DNA of 64,000 bases from an uncultured Spirochaetota bacterium (GCA_944389415.1 CALXMF010000002.1:62001-126000); one strand, 5' to 3'; shown: positions 28,166-37,900, numbered from the stretch's first letter. Notes: a model not told the origin generated them from the sequence alone. Numbers and translations are program-made.

Positions 28166-28709
28166 TGCAGCCTCCGTGTCCATTCTCTGCTGTATATTCT
28201 TCCGCTGCGCCGTCAGCTACAGCACATTTTTCAAGAGCCTTGAGACGATCACGGTACAATGCGGCCTTTTCATAATCCTCATTCGCAACTGATTCTTCAA
28301 GCTTTGTCCGCAACCAGATACGGTCTGTCAACGCAGAACGGAAATGGGCAAGCCGTTTTGGAAGTGCGCCGGCATAGACACCGTTAATTCCTCGCTGAGA
28401 CAACAGATTCTGTATTTCTGTACTGAAAACACTGTAACATTCAGGGCAGCCGGTTATACCTGTTTTCTGTATCTGACCAAGACTCTGACCGCAAACAGGA
28501 CAAAGCCTTGCATTATGCTCTTCTGTTTGTTTTAAATTAGCAATTTCAGAAAGAAGTCCGGCAAGAGACATTTCAAGTTTACCATCATTCGCGCTGATTC
28601 CCCTAGCCTTTGCACATTCCACACAGAGATGTATATCAGTCCGTTTAGAAACAGAAACCTGCTGAATAAAAATAACTGCTTCGCGGATACCGCAAATATC
28701 ACATTTCAT
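28158..28709 (-). CDS. mcsA: McsA-like zinc-finger activator
   Basis: 183 aa. Two Cys4 zinc sites are visible: CDICG with CVECA near residues 3-32, and CPVCG with CPECY near 80-105. A UVR motif (LEESVANEDYEKAALYRDRLKALE) lies near the C-terminus. In Firmicutes McsA activates McsB and assists ClpC. The start codon overlaps the stop of the upstream permease (TAATG), which ties it to the lol-like genes. Confidence 0.9.
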   Translation of the reverse strand: MKCDICGIREAVIFIQQVSVSKRTDIHLCVECAKARGISANDGKLEMSLAGLLSEIANLKQTEEHNARLCPVCGQSLGQIQKTGITGCPECYSVFSTEIQNLLSQRGINGVYAGALPKRLAHFRSALTDRIWLRTKLEESVANEDYEKAALYRDRLKALEKCAVADGAAEEYTAENGHGGCSE

Positions 28710-30034
28710 TATACTTTCCTTAAAGTGGCAATCGGTTTTTCCCGTGCAGCCCTGATACTTGGCATAACCGACATGATGACAGATAAAAGAAGCGTCCCTG
28801 ACGCAATAACAAATAATTCTTCAAAAGGTATCACTATAGGAATCTGCTGAAGATAATATGCAGGATCAAGCAAATGCACTGGTATAAAATCAGAAGCTGC
28901 GCCTCCTAATATACTATACAAAAAAAAGCCCGCAGTGTTAACTATCTGCTCAAACAGAGAAATTAGTTTATTTATATTAACCCCTAATACAAGCCCCAAA
29001 GGGATACCCACAAGCACACCGGCAAAACCTGTAAAAAAACCAATAAAAAGAAACGACAGCAGTATACCTGAAGGAGATGCTCCAACACTTTTCAGTATCG
29101 CAATTTCCCGCCGACGTTCCATAACAAGCATAACCAGGGCTGATGATACATTTACAGAGGCAACCAGCACTATCAGAAACATAATAAAAAGCAAAAGCAT
29201 TTTTGTAGAAGCAAAATTTTCAAATTGACTTACATTCAGCTGATTCCACAAATATACACCACTATTGGCGGGAAGCAACTGTTGCAGCTGCTGTTTAACC
29301 GTATACAGGTTTTCCTGATTAAACGCATCGGATGTACGTACTCCAATGATACTCATACAGGAATCCGGTGAGAAAAAAGAGAAGCCTGCTTCAAGGGGAA
29401 TAAAAATCCATAGCGCGTCAAGTTCCTGATAACCGCACGACACTATCCCCGAAATAGTAAAAGAAACAACACGCGGCACCGTACGTTCTCCAATTCGGCG
29501 CATTGTTATCAGTCGTATCGTATCACCAACAGAAAGTTGTAACGTTTCAGCAATTCTTGTCCCAACTACAGCGGAATGTACATCAGGCAATGCAAGTACG
29601 CCGTCTTCTACAGTAAAGAGACTGGAAAACGACTCATCAGCAAACAACTTTGTACTGTCTACAGCGCGAATCGAAGCGCCGGTACGTCCATTTTGCCCCG
29701 CAGCAAGTGCGACACCTCGTAGTTCCCCATAAGCGGCTGTTACGCCTGGACATTCAGTCATCATTGAAGCAAACTCAGAAAAGGATTCTCCGCCGCCGAT
29801 ATTCCATACAGGCGAGGCAAAACGTACTTGTATATGGTAACTTGATAATTCAATAATGCGATTTGTAATACCGTTAATCATCCCATCAGCAACAATAAGC
29901 ACAACAACAAGAGGGATAAGACTTAGTGCAATACAAAATACTGCGCCAATAATACTTCTGCGTGCTGCTGAACGACTGCGTTCAGGCGGCCATAATATAC
30001 GCCATGCAAATAAAAAAGAAGCATTCAGCGTCAT
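28709..30034 (-). CDS. LolC/LolE-family lipoprotein-sorting ABC permease (second subunit)
   Basis: 441 aa. An N-terminal transmembrane helix, a large periplasmic MacB/Lol-like domain (about 50-270) and three C-terminal helices (FtsX-like) are seen, with RRREIAILKSVGAS, the cytoplasmic coupling motif, near 315. With the ATPase and the paralogous permease upstream it should extract lipoproteins from the inner membrane. It sits 3 nt after lolD in the operon. Confidence 0.87.
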   Translation of the reverse strand: MTLNASFLFAWRILWPPERSRSAARRSIIGAVFCIALSLIPLVVVLIVADGMINGITNRIIELSSYHIQVRFASPVWNIGGGESFSEFASMMTECPGVTAAYGELRGVALAAGQNGRTGASIRAVDSTKLFADESFSSLFTVEDGVLALPDVHSAVVGTRIAETLQLSVGDTIRLITMRRIGERTVPRVVSFTISGIVSCGYQELDALWIFIPLEAGFSFFSPDSCMSIIGVRTSDAFNQENLYTVKQQLQQLLPANSGVYLWNQLNVSQFENFASTKMLLLFIMFLIVLVASVNVSSALVMLVMERRREIAILKSVGASPSGILLSFLFIGFFTGFAGVLVGIPLGLVLGVNINKLISLFEQIVNTAGFFLYSILGGAASDFIPVHLLDPAYYLQQIPIVIPFEELFVIASGTLLLSVIMSVMPSIRAAREKPIATLRKV

Positions 30035-30037
30035 ATT

Positions 30038-30739
30038 TTATACCGCCAGTTCCAAACGGCCATCACAAATCATGTAACATATATCACCGCCGCAGGCAAG
30101 CTTTCGGTCATGTGTCACCAGAACTAATGTTTTATGATAGCGATCAGCAAGAGAAAACAGGAGACTGCCGATAAGTTCCGCATTTGCAGGATCAAGATTT
30201 CCCGTTGGTTCATCTGCAAGTATCACTTTTGGATCATTTATAAGCGCGCGCGCAACTGCAGCACGTTGACGCTCCCCTCCCGATAACTGAGACGGCAGAT
30301 GATGCAGCCGGTTTGCCAAACCTACATCGCACAACAGCTGTTCCGCACGTTCAAAAGCCAGCTTACGTGAACATCCGGCCATATATGCGGGTAAAAATAC
30401 ATTCTCAAGCGCGGTAAAATCTTTTAGCAGATAATGAAACTGGAAAATTAGACCAACACAACTTCTTCGATATGAAGTTAGAGCATTCTCATCGAGCTCA
30501 GTTACATCATAACCACAGACATGTACGGAACCAGCTGTTGGGAGATCAAGTCCTCCGATAATATTGAGCAGCGTACTTTTACCGCTGCCGCTTTCTCCAG
30601 CTATCACTATCTTACGGCCAGACTCCACAGAAAGCGATAGTCCGTTAATAATCGTAAGCTGCTCACTGCCTGTTGTATATGTTTTTTCAATTCCGGTAAG
30701 ATTAATGATCATTTCGGCTGATTGTTCATCACTCATCAT
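30038..30739 (-). CDS. lolD: LolD-family ABC ATPase
   Basis: About 233 aa from the ATG at 30739 (GAGG 7 nt upstream, inside the end of the previous gene). Walker A GESGSGKSTLLNIIGG, Q-loop FQFHYLL, signature LSGGERQRAAVARAL, Walker B VILADEPTGNLD and the H-loop VTHD are all present, as in MacB/LolD proteins. It powers the two flanking FtsX-like permeases. Confidence 0.92.
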   Translation of the reverse strand: MMSDEQSAEMIINLTGIEKTYTTGSEQLTIINGLSLSVESGRKIVIAGESGSGKSTLLNIIGGLDLPTAGSVHVCGYDVTELDENALTSYRRSCVGLIFQFHYLLKDFTALENVFLPAYMAGCSRKLAFERAEQLLCDVGLANRLHHLPSQLSGGERQRAAVARALINDPKVILADEPTGNLDPANAELIGSLLFSLADRYHKTLVLVTHDRKLACGGDICYMICDGRLELAV

Positions 30740-32039
30740 GAAGCACCTCTGCAATACTTAACTCCAGTATACGTCTGCTTGCAAACCAAGATGCAATCAA
30801 TGCTGAGAATACCCCAAAAATAGTAATCAGCAATATCTCACTGGGAACAAGCCGTGCTGGTATTTGCGCATATACGTGAAACATCGGGTTTTCCCGTATC
30901 CATCCAGCTTTTTCTGGTGAGACAAGCATACAGAAAAAAAGCTGTGCCCAATAGGTAACTTTCGATAACACAGCAAAGACCATCTCCATCTGCACACCAA
31001 TAAGTAATCCTAGTAAGAGACCTGGCATCGCACCGGCAATACCAGTTAAAACACCACGAACAATAAAAATAGAATAGATATCTCTGTTATTTCCGCCAAG
31101 TGCGGAGATAACAGCTATTTCTTCATGCCGTTCATATACCATACGCCGCATACTATTATAAATATTAATTCCCACTACAACAAAAATGAGAAATACAAGC
31201 AGCATAAGCATATTTTTTTCAACACGCAGCGCTCCAAAAAATGATCGGTTATAACTGCGCCATGACTCAAACGAAAAATCAGGATACTGGTGAGAAAGCA
31301 TTCCTATCACCAGTGCATCCTGCTCAGGATTGTGCAACTTGATATTGTATCGGACAGGCTCATCACCGGCAAACAGGACACGTCCTGTTTCAAGTGATAC
31401 AAATGCATAACTACTATTAATCTCAGCGTAACCGCATTGAAACACCCCTGTTACAAGACATTCTCGATTTTCAGAAAAGAGTTCCACATCAGAACTGCCA
31501 GAAAGTGCAAACAAATTCACTGTCTGTCCCGGGCGCACGCCCAGAATACGGGCAAGTTCCCAGCCAAGTACAATTGTATTTGGTTGGTTTAATGCGAATT
31601 CTCCGGATACAATATGTAATTCCTGCGAAAATCCCGCATCCACATTACATACAGAAGCAGGAACAGCACGTATCAGCGCCGCTGTCTGTTTGCCTCCACG
31701 GCCGCTAAGCAGACTCTGAGCCTCATAAAACGGCACCACCGCAGTTACTTGATCCATACCAGCAACTCTTTTTTCGAAATCAGCCTCTACCTGACTGCTG
31801 CTAGTCATCACACGAATATGGGCCGAACTGATTTCTAGGAGACTCTCAATAAAACCACTTTGAAAGCCATTCATAACAGAAACAATCACAATAAGTGTCA
31901 TTACTCCAAAACAGATTCCCAGAGAAGATAAAAATCCGGATACAGCGGAACGCCCTTTTCTGTCAACCTGAGCAAAACGGCATGAAATAAAATATATCCA
32001 CCTCAGTGATGAAAGAAGATCCTTAAAACGCTGTTTCAT
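30729..32039 (-). CDS. LolC/LolE-family ABC permease (first subunit)
   Basis: 436 aa, the same architecture as the permease at 28709-30034: first transmembrane helix near 35-60, periplasmic domain, three C-terminal helices, and RHEEIAVISALGGNNRD as the coupling motif. Two non-identical permeases around one ATPase is the LolC-D-E arrangement. It overlaps the secreted-protein gene upstream by 4 nt. Confidence 0.87.
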   Translation of the reverse strand: MKQRFKDLLSSLRWIYFISCRFAQVDRKGRSAVSGFLSSLGICFGVMTLIVIVSVMNGFQSGFIESLLEISSAHIRVMTSSSQVEADFEKRVAGMDQVTAVVPFYEAQSLLSGRGGKQTAALIRAVPASVCNVDAGFSQELHIVSGEFALNQPNTIVLGWELARILGVRPGQTVNLFALSGSSDVELFSENRECLVTGVFQCGYAEINSSYAFVSLETGRVLFAGDEPVRYNIKLHNPEQDALVIGMLSHQYPDFSFESWRSYNRSFFGALRVEKNMLMLLVFLIFVVVGINIYNSMRRMVYERHEEIAVISALGGNNRDIYSIFIVRGVLTGIAGAMPGLLLGLLIGVQMEMVFAVLSKVTYWAQLFFCMLVSPEKAGWIRENPMFHVYAQIPARLVPSEILLITIFGVFSALIASWFASRRILELSIAEVLHDE

Positions 32040-32941
32040 CCGGATACCTCCTGTTCACCAGCACTTTTTTCTAAGCCGTGTTCAGGCTGAGGCACGGGAT
32101 ATGTTTTGGAACCAACTACAGTATCACGATGTCTAAATTCTTCTCGCAGCCGGAAACCGTTCTCATAAAATATTCTGGCAGAGAAATTATTCTCAAAAAA
32201 AACTGTTTCAACATAGAGATCATCAGATTCATATTCCCTGCAGCGTCTGAGTTCATCATTTTCATATACCTGAAAATCAGGCGAAGATGATTTTTCCGTA
32301 TAAAAATATTTCTCCTCATACTTATTCGCCACAGTGCTTTCATAATTCATTCGTACATATAACAGCACGACTCCGTCGTTTGTATACTCAAATGACTCCG
32401 CACACAAAAGCGCACCATCTTTTAGAGTGTCTTTATCTTTCTTTCTCTGTGTTTTATCGACGACAGTCATTGTATCAGGATCATAGACGTACGTATGTAT
32501 ACTTACTGGTTGCCGGTTTCTATTAAAAACTGTTTCAAGACGGCGTTTTTCTCTATATCGTAATTCCGTCGCTGACTGTGCAAAAGGTTCATCACCTGCA
32601 TATGTATAAGATATAACTGATATCGGCTGCAAAGATTCTTTACCAGGAGAATCCCAAACAAGACGTTTTTGAATACGCGCACTGGAATCATACTGATTCT
32701 GTACAACACGTCCATTTGCTGCAAGAATCTGCTTAGATGTTCCTTGCAGCGCGAGTGTCTGTTCTTCTCCATAAATATGAAGCCTAAGAATACCTGTGTC
32801 TGGTAAAGTAAAAAGCTGTGATTGGAGAATAGTCTCCGTCTCTGATACTTCCGCATCATCAGCAGCATTTTCTGCTTGCGGCCATACCGTAGCGGTACAA
32901 AACAAAACCAGCAGCAGGTATAGCTGCATAAACCGACTCAT
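32036..32941 (-). CDS. Secreted protein of unknown function
   Basis: 301 aa. A hydrophobic N-terminus (LYLLLVLFCTATVWPQAEN) predicts a signal peptide cleaved near residue 22. The mature part is rich in Tyr, Glu and Arg with repeated short strands (YEEKYFYTEK, FYENGFRLREEF) and could form a beta-rich, antigen- or LolA-like fold; no family is recognised. It sits between ftsY and the lolC-like gene with ATGA overlaps on both sides. By position a periplasmic partner of the Lol system is a reasonable guess, unproven. Confidence 0.6.
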   Translation of the reverse strand: MSRFMQLYLLLVLFCTATVWPQAENAADDAEVSETETILQSQLFTLPDTGILRLHIYGEEQTLALQGTSKQILAANGRVVQNQYDSSARIQKRLVWDSPGKESLQPISVISYTYAGDEPFAQSATELRYREKRRLETVFNRNRQPVSIHTYVYDPDTMTVVDKTQRKKDKDTLKDGALLCAESFEYTNDGVVLLYVRMNYESTVANKYEEKYFYTEKSSSPDFQVYENDELRRCREYESDDLYVETVFFENNFSARIFYENGFRLREEFRHRDTVVGSKTYPVPQPEHGLEKSAGEQEVSG

Positions 32942-33819
32942 ACATCCATTCCAAGAAATGATGTTACATATGCATCCGGTACAAATGGAATTATATTCTG
33001 GTATTGTTCTCCGTCACATATAAAAGCAGCCGGAATACCAATTTCCCGGCAAATGGCAACAGCTGCGCCGCCTTTTGCAGTAGAATCATACTTTGTCAGA
33101 ATAAACGCATCAACCCCAACAGCCTCATTAAATACCTCTGCCTGCCGCAACGCATTCTGGCCGGTAGTACCGTCAATCACAAGCAATTTTTTGTAGCAGC
33201 CAGGACTTGCTTTAGATGCCGCGACACGGTCAATTTTCTGAAGCTCTCTCACCAGATTCTCTTTATTATGAAGGCGTCCTGCTGTATCAGCAAATACAAT
33301 TCCGCCGCCTTTAGCCCCAATAGATTCAGCAGCATCAAATACAACGGCGGCAGGATCTGCACCATGCTGATGAGACACAACTCGAATCCCCAACCGTTCA
33401 CCGTGAATATTCAACTGGTCAATAGCGGCAGCCCGGAAAGTATCTGCGGCAGCCATGACTACATTATAGCGGCCAGAGCCTTCAAAATAATTGGCCAGCT
33501 TTGCAACAGTTGTTGTTTTACCAACACCATTAACCCCCAGAACCAGAAAGATATTGACCTTATCCGGTTCAGGTTCAATGACCGTACTCTTAACAAAGCC
33601 CAGCAGCATATGTTTTAATTCCTGCATCAGCGTATTTTCATCAGTTATGTGTTCTTTACGACTTTTTGCCTCAAGTTCATCTACAAGTTCCATGGCTGTT
33701 TTTGCCCCCAGATCGCCTTCTATCATGGCATCCGCCAATTCTTCAAAGAACAGTTCATCTTTTTTTGTATGAATACCAAAGAGGCTTTTCAGTTTTTCTG
33801 CAAAAGATTTTTTCGCCAT
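32938..33819 (-). CDS. ftsY: Signal recognition particle receptor FtsY
   Basis: 293 aa, the NG GTPase domain with a short acidic A-domain. GVNGVGKTTTVAKLANYF is the P-loop, DTAGRLHNKENLV is G3, and TKYDSTAKGGA is G4/G5 (TKxD). It receives the SRP-ribosome complex at the inner membrane. AAGGAG precedes ATG 33819. It overlaps the next gene by 4 nt. Confidence 0.95.
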   Translation of the reverse strand: MAKKSFAEKLKSLFGIHTKKDELFFEELADAMIEGDLGAKTAMELVDELEAKSRKEHITDENTLMQELKHMLLGFVKSTVIEPEPDKVNIFLVLGVNGVGKTTTVAKLANYFEGSGRYNVVMAAADTFRAAAIDQLNIHGERLGIRVVSHQHGADPAAVVFDAAESIGAKGGGIVFADTAGRLHNKENLVRELQKIDRVAASKASPGCYKKLLVIDGTTGQNALRQAEVFNEAVGVDAFILTKYDSTAKGGAAVAICREIGIPAAFICDGEQYQNIIPFVPDAYVTSFLGMDV

Positions 33820-33844
33820 TGTATCTCACTCCTTTGATATGCTG

Positions 33845-35314
33845 TTATTCTTTTATTTCATGGGCAGCAGCAGGAATTACCTTATTCGCCGTATACAGAT
33901 AAATTCCCAGTTGTACCAGCAGGTTTACTCCCAACACGACCGAACACCCCATTGTGATGTCAGATGCAAGTTTCCATTTATCCACATTCACGCCATCATA
34001 ACGGTTAAGCGCCCAGCCGTTATATTCATTTATGTAAGTACCGTAACAGAAAAATGCCACCGGTAAAGATAACAATAATGCAGTATACGAAGTATACATC
34101 CATTTTCTCTTTCTTTCAATCTGAGCAGCAAGGTCATCAATATTAGGTTTTAAAGAAAGTTTGCTGCTGTCTACAAAATCTGTGATATAAAAAAAGCTCT
34201 CCATACCTTCGTCTGGTACAAATAATCCGAGTACAGGCTGGCTGTTTACACTCACTTTGGGAACTGCTTCTTTCTGCTCAATTCCTCGTATCCAGAATGT
34301 CCCAGGTATTGGCACTGATATAGATACTGTATGGCTTTTCCGTTCAGGCATTAGTGCTGAAATAGTAAATTCTGATGCCCCTGTAAAATCCCATGTAAAA
34401 GAACGTGTTTCATAACCTTCTGCTTCTATAGTAACAGAATGAATTCCACCACCAACAGTCAGTTTATCAGGAATTTTCAAGTATCGCTCTGTATCAAATG
34501 TGATAATTGCCTTTTCTGCAGCTTGGAGCGGTGAAATCGTAAAATATACATCAACAGGTACCTGGTTAAGAACCGCAGGAAGCATCCGCAGTGTAAGTGC
34601 CTGCGCAACACGAACCATATCAGAAACCGCACCTATCTCTGTAACAGAAATAACTTCGATAGCGCCTGGATATGTGTATAGGCGCGCTGTTACAGCCATA
34701 TATCCTGCATACAGCGTTACCGAACCAGTAATCACCCCCTGCACATTTTCATCAGCAGCCTTCTTAATAAGAGCTTGGCTATAGGGAGACTGCACAGTAT
34801 CATCTATTACAAATAGCTCTGACGAACTGTTCTTCCACAGAACAATATGTTCACTAGAAAAATTCCGCTGAGTTTTAATATCACTGAGTGATGAAAGGGA
34901 TATTTCTATATATTCATCAAGACGGGATTGAATATCAATCTGTTTTTTTTCAACATCGGCAAGTTTTTTTTTCCGAGTCATATCTTCGCCAGGAAGCAGA
35001 ACCAGTGCATCTCTCTCCCGAGAAACATTTGACATCTCCAAAAAAAGCTTCTGTACTTCGAGACGAATTTCCGAAAATCTGCGCCTTTCTATTTCAGCTG
35101 GTGATGGAATATGAGTCCGGCCTGTAGCAAACTGCTGCAGAAGAAGTTTTGGCAGCAACTCACCAACGGCTTGCCCTGGACCAGCTTGTGAATCTGCACC
35201 TGAAACAGTAAATGGAATCGCCGCAAGTGTCCAGTCCGTCTGTTCTGCATCCACAGGCAACAGACACAGTAACAGACAAACATATACCCACAGCTGTTTA
35301 TACTTCGCTGTCAT
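33845..35314 (-). CDS. PEGA-like membrane protein of unknown function
   Basis: 489 aa from the ATG at 35314, which gives a clean signal-peptide-like start (QLWVYVCLLLCLLPVDA); a longer frame to 35386 would enter prfB further. A large N-terminal part is helical with basic coiled-coil stretches (KKLADVEKKQIDIQSRLDEY). A beta-rich PEGA-like segment (GGGIHSVTIEAEGYETRSFTWDF) is near 290-330, and two hydrophobic helices are near the C-terminus. It overlaps the 3' end of prfB by 17 nt. Envelope function inferred from topology only. Confidence 0.65.
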   Translation of the reverse strand: MTAKYKQLWVYVCLLLCLLPVDAEQTDWTLAAIPFTVSGADSQAGPGQAVGELLPKLLLQQFATGRTHIPSPAEIERRRFSEIRLEVQKLFLEMSNVSRERDALVLLPGEDMTRKKKLADVEKKQIDIQSRLDEYIEISLSSLSDIKTQRNFSSEHIVLWKNSSSELFVIDDTVQSPYSQALIKKAADENVQGVITGSVTLYAGYMAVTARLYTYPGAIEVISVTEIGAVSDMVRVAQALTLRMLPAVLNQVPVDVYFTISPLQAAEKAIITFDTERYLKIPDKLTVGGGIHSVTIEAEGYETRSFTWDFTGASEFTISALMPERKSHTVSISVPIPGTFWIRGIEQKEAVPKVSVNSQPVLGLFVPDEGMESFFYITDFVDSSKLSLKPNIDDLAAQIERKRKWMYTSYTALLLSLPVAFFCYGTYINEYNGWALNRYDGVNVDKWKLASDITMGCSVVLGVNLLVQLGIYLYTANKVIPAAAHEIKE

Positions 35315-36429
35315 CACTCGGATCAAGTGACAGACCTTTCCACTTTGCAGCCAGATACGCTTCAATAAACTGATCAATACTGCCATCCATAACAGCTTGT
35401 ATATTACCGCATTCGCATTTAGTACGATGATCTTTTACCATTGTATATGGCTGAAACACATATGATCGTATCTGATTACCCCATGAAATATCTTTTTTCT
35501 CAGAAGCAAATTTTGCATTCTCTTTTTCTTTTTCAGCACGATAGTATTCATATAATCGTGCACGAAGCATACTCATTGCAGTCGCACGGTTCATTGTCTG
35601 ACTGCGTTCACTTTGACAGGCAACAACAATACCTGTAGGCAAGTGTGTAAAACGAACTGCAGAATCGGTCTTGTTTACATGCTGCCCACCAGCACCTCCT
35701 GAACGATATGTATCGACCCGCAAATCTTCAGGCCGGATATCCACTTGAATACTATCATCAAGCACGGGAAATACATATACAGAAGAAAACGATGTATGAC
35801 GGCGTGCATTTGAATCAAAAGGACTGATACGTACCAGTCGGTGAATACCTGCTTCACTCTTTAAATAGCCATACACATATTCTCCTGATATTTTTATCGA
35901 AACAGATTTAATTCCCCCTTCTGCTTCAAGCATATCAAGTATTTCGGTTTTATACCCGCTCCGTTCTGCCCAACGTGTATACATACGGCACAACATCTGT
36001 GCCCAATCACATGCTTCTGTACCACCAGCACCAGCGTGTATTTCAAGAAATGCGTCGTTGCGGTCAACCTCTCCATCAAGAAGGTTCATAATACTCTGCT
36101 TTTCATAACGCTCTTTAGCTGCTTCATACATTTCTTTCAATTCGTTTTCAGTACTCTGATCACCACTTTCAATACCAAGTTCATACAAAGTTTCCATATC
36201 TTCAGCGGCAGCAACTAATTCTCGCCACGGTTCTATACGGTTTTTGAGCGCTTTGATATCAGTCATAACTTTTTCGGCTTTTGACGGGTTACTCCAAAAA
36301 CCAGGGGCCGCCGTCAGCGCTTCTTTTTCGGCAATTTTATTTTCTATCGCAGGTACGTCAAAGACGCCCCCAGACATTCATAATATCTTCTTTAAGCTGC
36401 GTAATAGGCAATCGATAATCTTCAAGCAT
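35298..36429 (-). CDS. prfB: Peptide chain release factor 2, expressed by +1 frameshift
   Basis: RF2 catalyses release at UGA and UAA. The zero frame starts at ATG 36429 (AGGAG 6 nt upstream), runs 23 codons (MLEDYRLPITQLKEDIMNVWGRL) and meets TGA at 36360-36358. The classical slippery site CTT TGA C with an SD-like GGGGG upstream shifts the ribosome +1 and continues at DVPAIENK to give 376 aa. The GGQ motif (GAGGQHVNKTDSAVR) and the RF2 SPF motif are present. The upstream TGA makes the gene self-regulating by RF2 level. It is probably the head of the ftsY/lol/clpC gene cluster. Confidence 0.95.
36357..36371 (-). promoter_or_regulatory. RF2 programmed +1 frameshift site
   Basis: GGGGG (36371-36367), then CGT CTT TGA C. 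This is the same arrangement as the E. coli prfB site, with the SD-like run three bases upstream of CTT. Confidence 0.93.
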
Positions 36430-36438
36430 AAATAACTC

Positions 36439-36729
36439 CTATTTCACTGATGATGGGGCAATTTGGAATCGATAGCGTTTCCAATGTTTATGCGAAAGCT
36501 CTGTAACAACAAACATCCCTTCAAGAGGAAACTGATAAATGCGCACCGCATCGTAATAATCAGTAGCTCTGTCAATATCTTTCTTTAGTTGCACTAGCAT
36601 CCCTTTTGCTACCGAGGGGCATTCCCAACAAGCTCTTTGAACTTTTTTAAAACCGGCATTAGATAACACAGCTGAAATATTACGTGCTGAATCCATACTG
36701 CCGGGATCCATAACAACAGATACAAACAT
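36439..36729 (-). CDS. Stand-alone Cas2-like protein
   Basis: 96 aa from ATG 36729. MFVSVVMDPG gives a first strand with Asp at its end, GFKKVQRACWEC a central strand of the VQxSVFEC type, and KKDIDRATDYYDAVRIYQFP a helix followed by the strand that closes the Cas2/VapD ferredoxin-like fold. No cas1 or repeats lie nearby. A TTGACA-17-TATTGT promoter ends 7 nt before the ATG. It lies 9 nt upstream of the prfB start (36429), so it may be co-transcribed with prfB. The family assignment is by pattern, so moderate. Confidence 0.55.
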   Translation of the reverse strand: MFVSVVMDPGSMDSARNISAVLSNAGFKKVQRACWECPSVAKGMLVQLKKDIDRATDYYDAVRIYQFPLEGMFVVTELSHKHWKRYRFQIAPSSVK

Positions 36730-36736
36730 ATCTGTA

Positions 36737-36765
36737 ACAATAAAATAAAGAAGAAAGATTGTCAA
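36737..36765 (-). promoter_or_regulatory. Promoter abutting the Cas2-like gene
   Basis: TTGACA (36765-36760), 17 bp, TATTGT (36742-36737), 7 nt to the ATG. The in-frame TTG further upstream is part of the -35 and not a start codon. Confidence 0.65.
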
Positions 36766-36808
36766 ACCATACAGGTAAAACGGTGATTACAGATACCCGA
36801 TAAAAAGC

Positions 36809-37825
36809 TTACATTTTGTCTTCGTTTTGCTTATATCTTAAAAGTTCAAGAAATTTTGTACCATACATTTCTCCAAATACAGTATGCACTTTTGTCATTT
36901 CCTGCCGGATCGGCTCTATATTGATATCCCGAATTATCTGCATACCGCGGTCTTTCAGTTTGGTGATAAGACTGTCTGTTTCTGCATCATTCATCGCAAA
37001 TATAGTATTGCGAGCATCTGCTGCTGCTTGAATCACCGCATTCTGCTCACTTTCAGTCAAGAGATTCCATACTTCCTGTGAACAGGAAAATAACATGGGG
37101 GTATACACATGATTAGTTATAGACAGATAGCGCTGTACTTCATATAACCGTTGGCTATAAATTTCACTCAAAGGATTATCCTGTCCATCCACACGTTCTT
37201 CTTTCAATGCGCTGTATAATTCGGATATATCCAGGGGGAATGGTTTACAGCCGGCGTATTCCCATGCCATTATTTGAAAAACAGCTGGCAAACAGCGTAG
37301 TTTAAAATTATTAAGATCCTGAAGTCCTTGTATCGATTTAGAACTGCTGGTAAGCTGTCTAAACCCTATTTCCCAAAATGACAAAGCTTTCAGTCCAGAA
37401 CTTTCCAACTGCTTTTGTATATACCTAAATGAAGGACCTTCCAGCGCAGCGCGAGCCTGCTCCAATGAGTTAAACAAGTATGGCAATTCATATGCCTGTA
37501 TTTCCGGAACTAACGTCGCATAATAAGAATCACCACATACACCAAAGTCTACCTTCCCGTCCATCATATCAAAAATAAGTGATGTTGAACCACCAAGTTC
37601 TGTGCCATAATAGACCTGTATGGTCATAGATCCGTTTGTATATTCGGATACTTTCTGTGCAAAGACCGCCATCCCCCGGCCAGCAGTACTATCTGCACTC
37701 ATACCTCCTGTGCTGGCTGTAAATATATGATCATGAGTCCGCGATAGAATACAAGCACGGCTACAAATGAACACAGTCGCTGCCAACAGGAAGAAAGATG
37801 ACACACTAAATAATGCACGTTTCAA
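36809..37825 (-). CDS. TRAP-type substrate-binding protein DctP-like
   Basis: 338 aa with a hydrophobic N-terminus (SVSSFFLLAATVFICSRA) as signal or anchor, then the DctP core: VYYGTELGGSTSLIFDMMDGKVDFG, LPYLFNSLEQARA, and LRCLPAVFQIMAWEYAGCKPFPLDISELYSALKEERVDGQDNPL, the family's ligand-loop region. TRAP transporters take up organic acids. No dctQ or dctM is in the window, so it is orphaned here. The predicted start is TTG with AGAGG upstream. Confidence 0.85.
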   Translation of the reverse strand: MKRALFSVSSFFLLAATVFICSRACILSRTHDHIFTASTGGMSADSTAGRGMAVFAQKVSEYTNGSMTIQVYYGTELGGSTSLIFDMMDGKVDFGVCGDSYYATLVPEIQAYELPYLFNSLEQARAALEGPSFRYIQKQLESSGLKALSFWEIGFRQLTSSSKSIQGLQDLNNFKLRCLPAVFQIMAWEYAGCKPFPLDISELYSALKEERVDGQDNPLSEIYSQRLYEVQRYLSITNHVYTPMLFSCSQEVWNLLTESEQNAVIQAAADARNTIFAMNDAETDSLITKLKDRGMQIIRDINIEPIRQEMTKVHTVFGEMYGTKFLELLRYKQNEDKM

Positions 37826-37900
37826 AAGAAATACCTCTTTTTTATCATAAGTCAGATTCCTTTATAACGCAACTATTATAAAGATATATATTTTTCCGTC

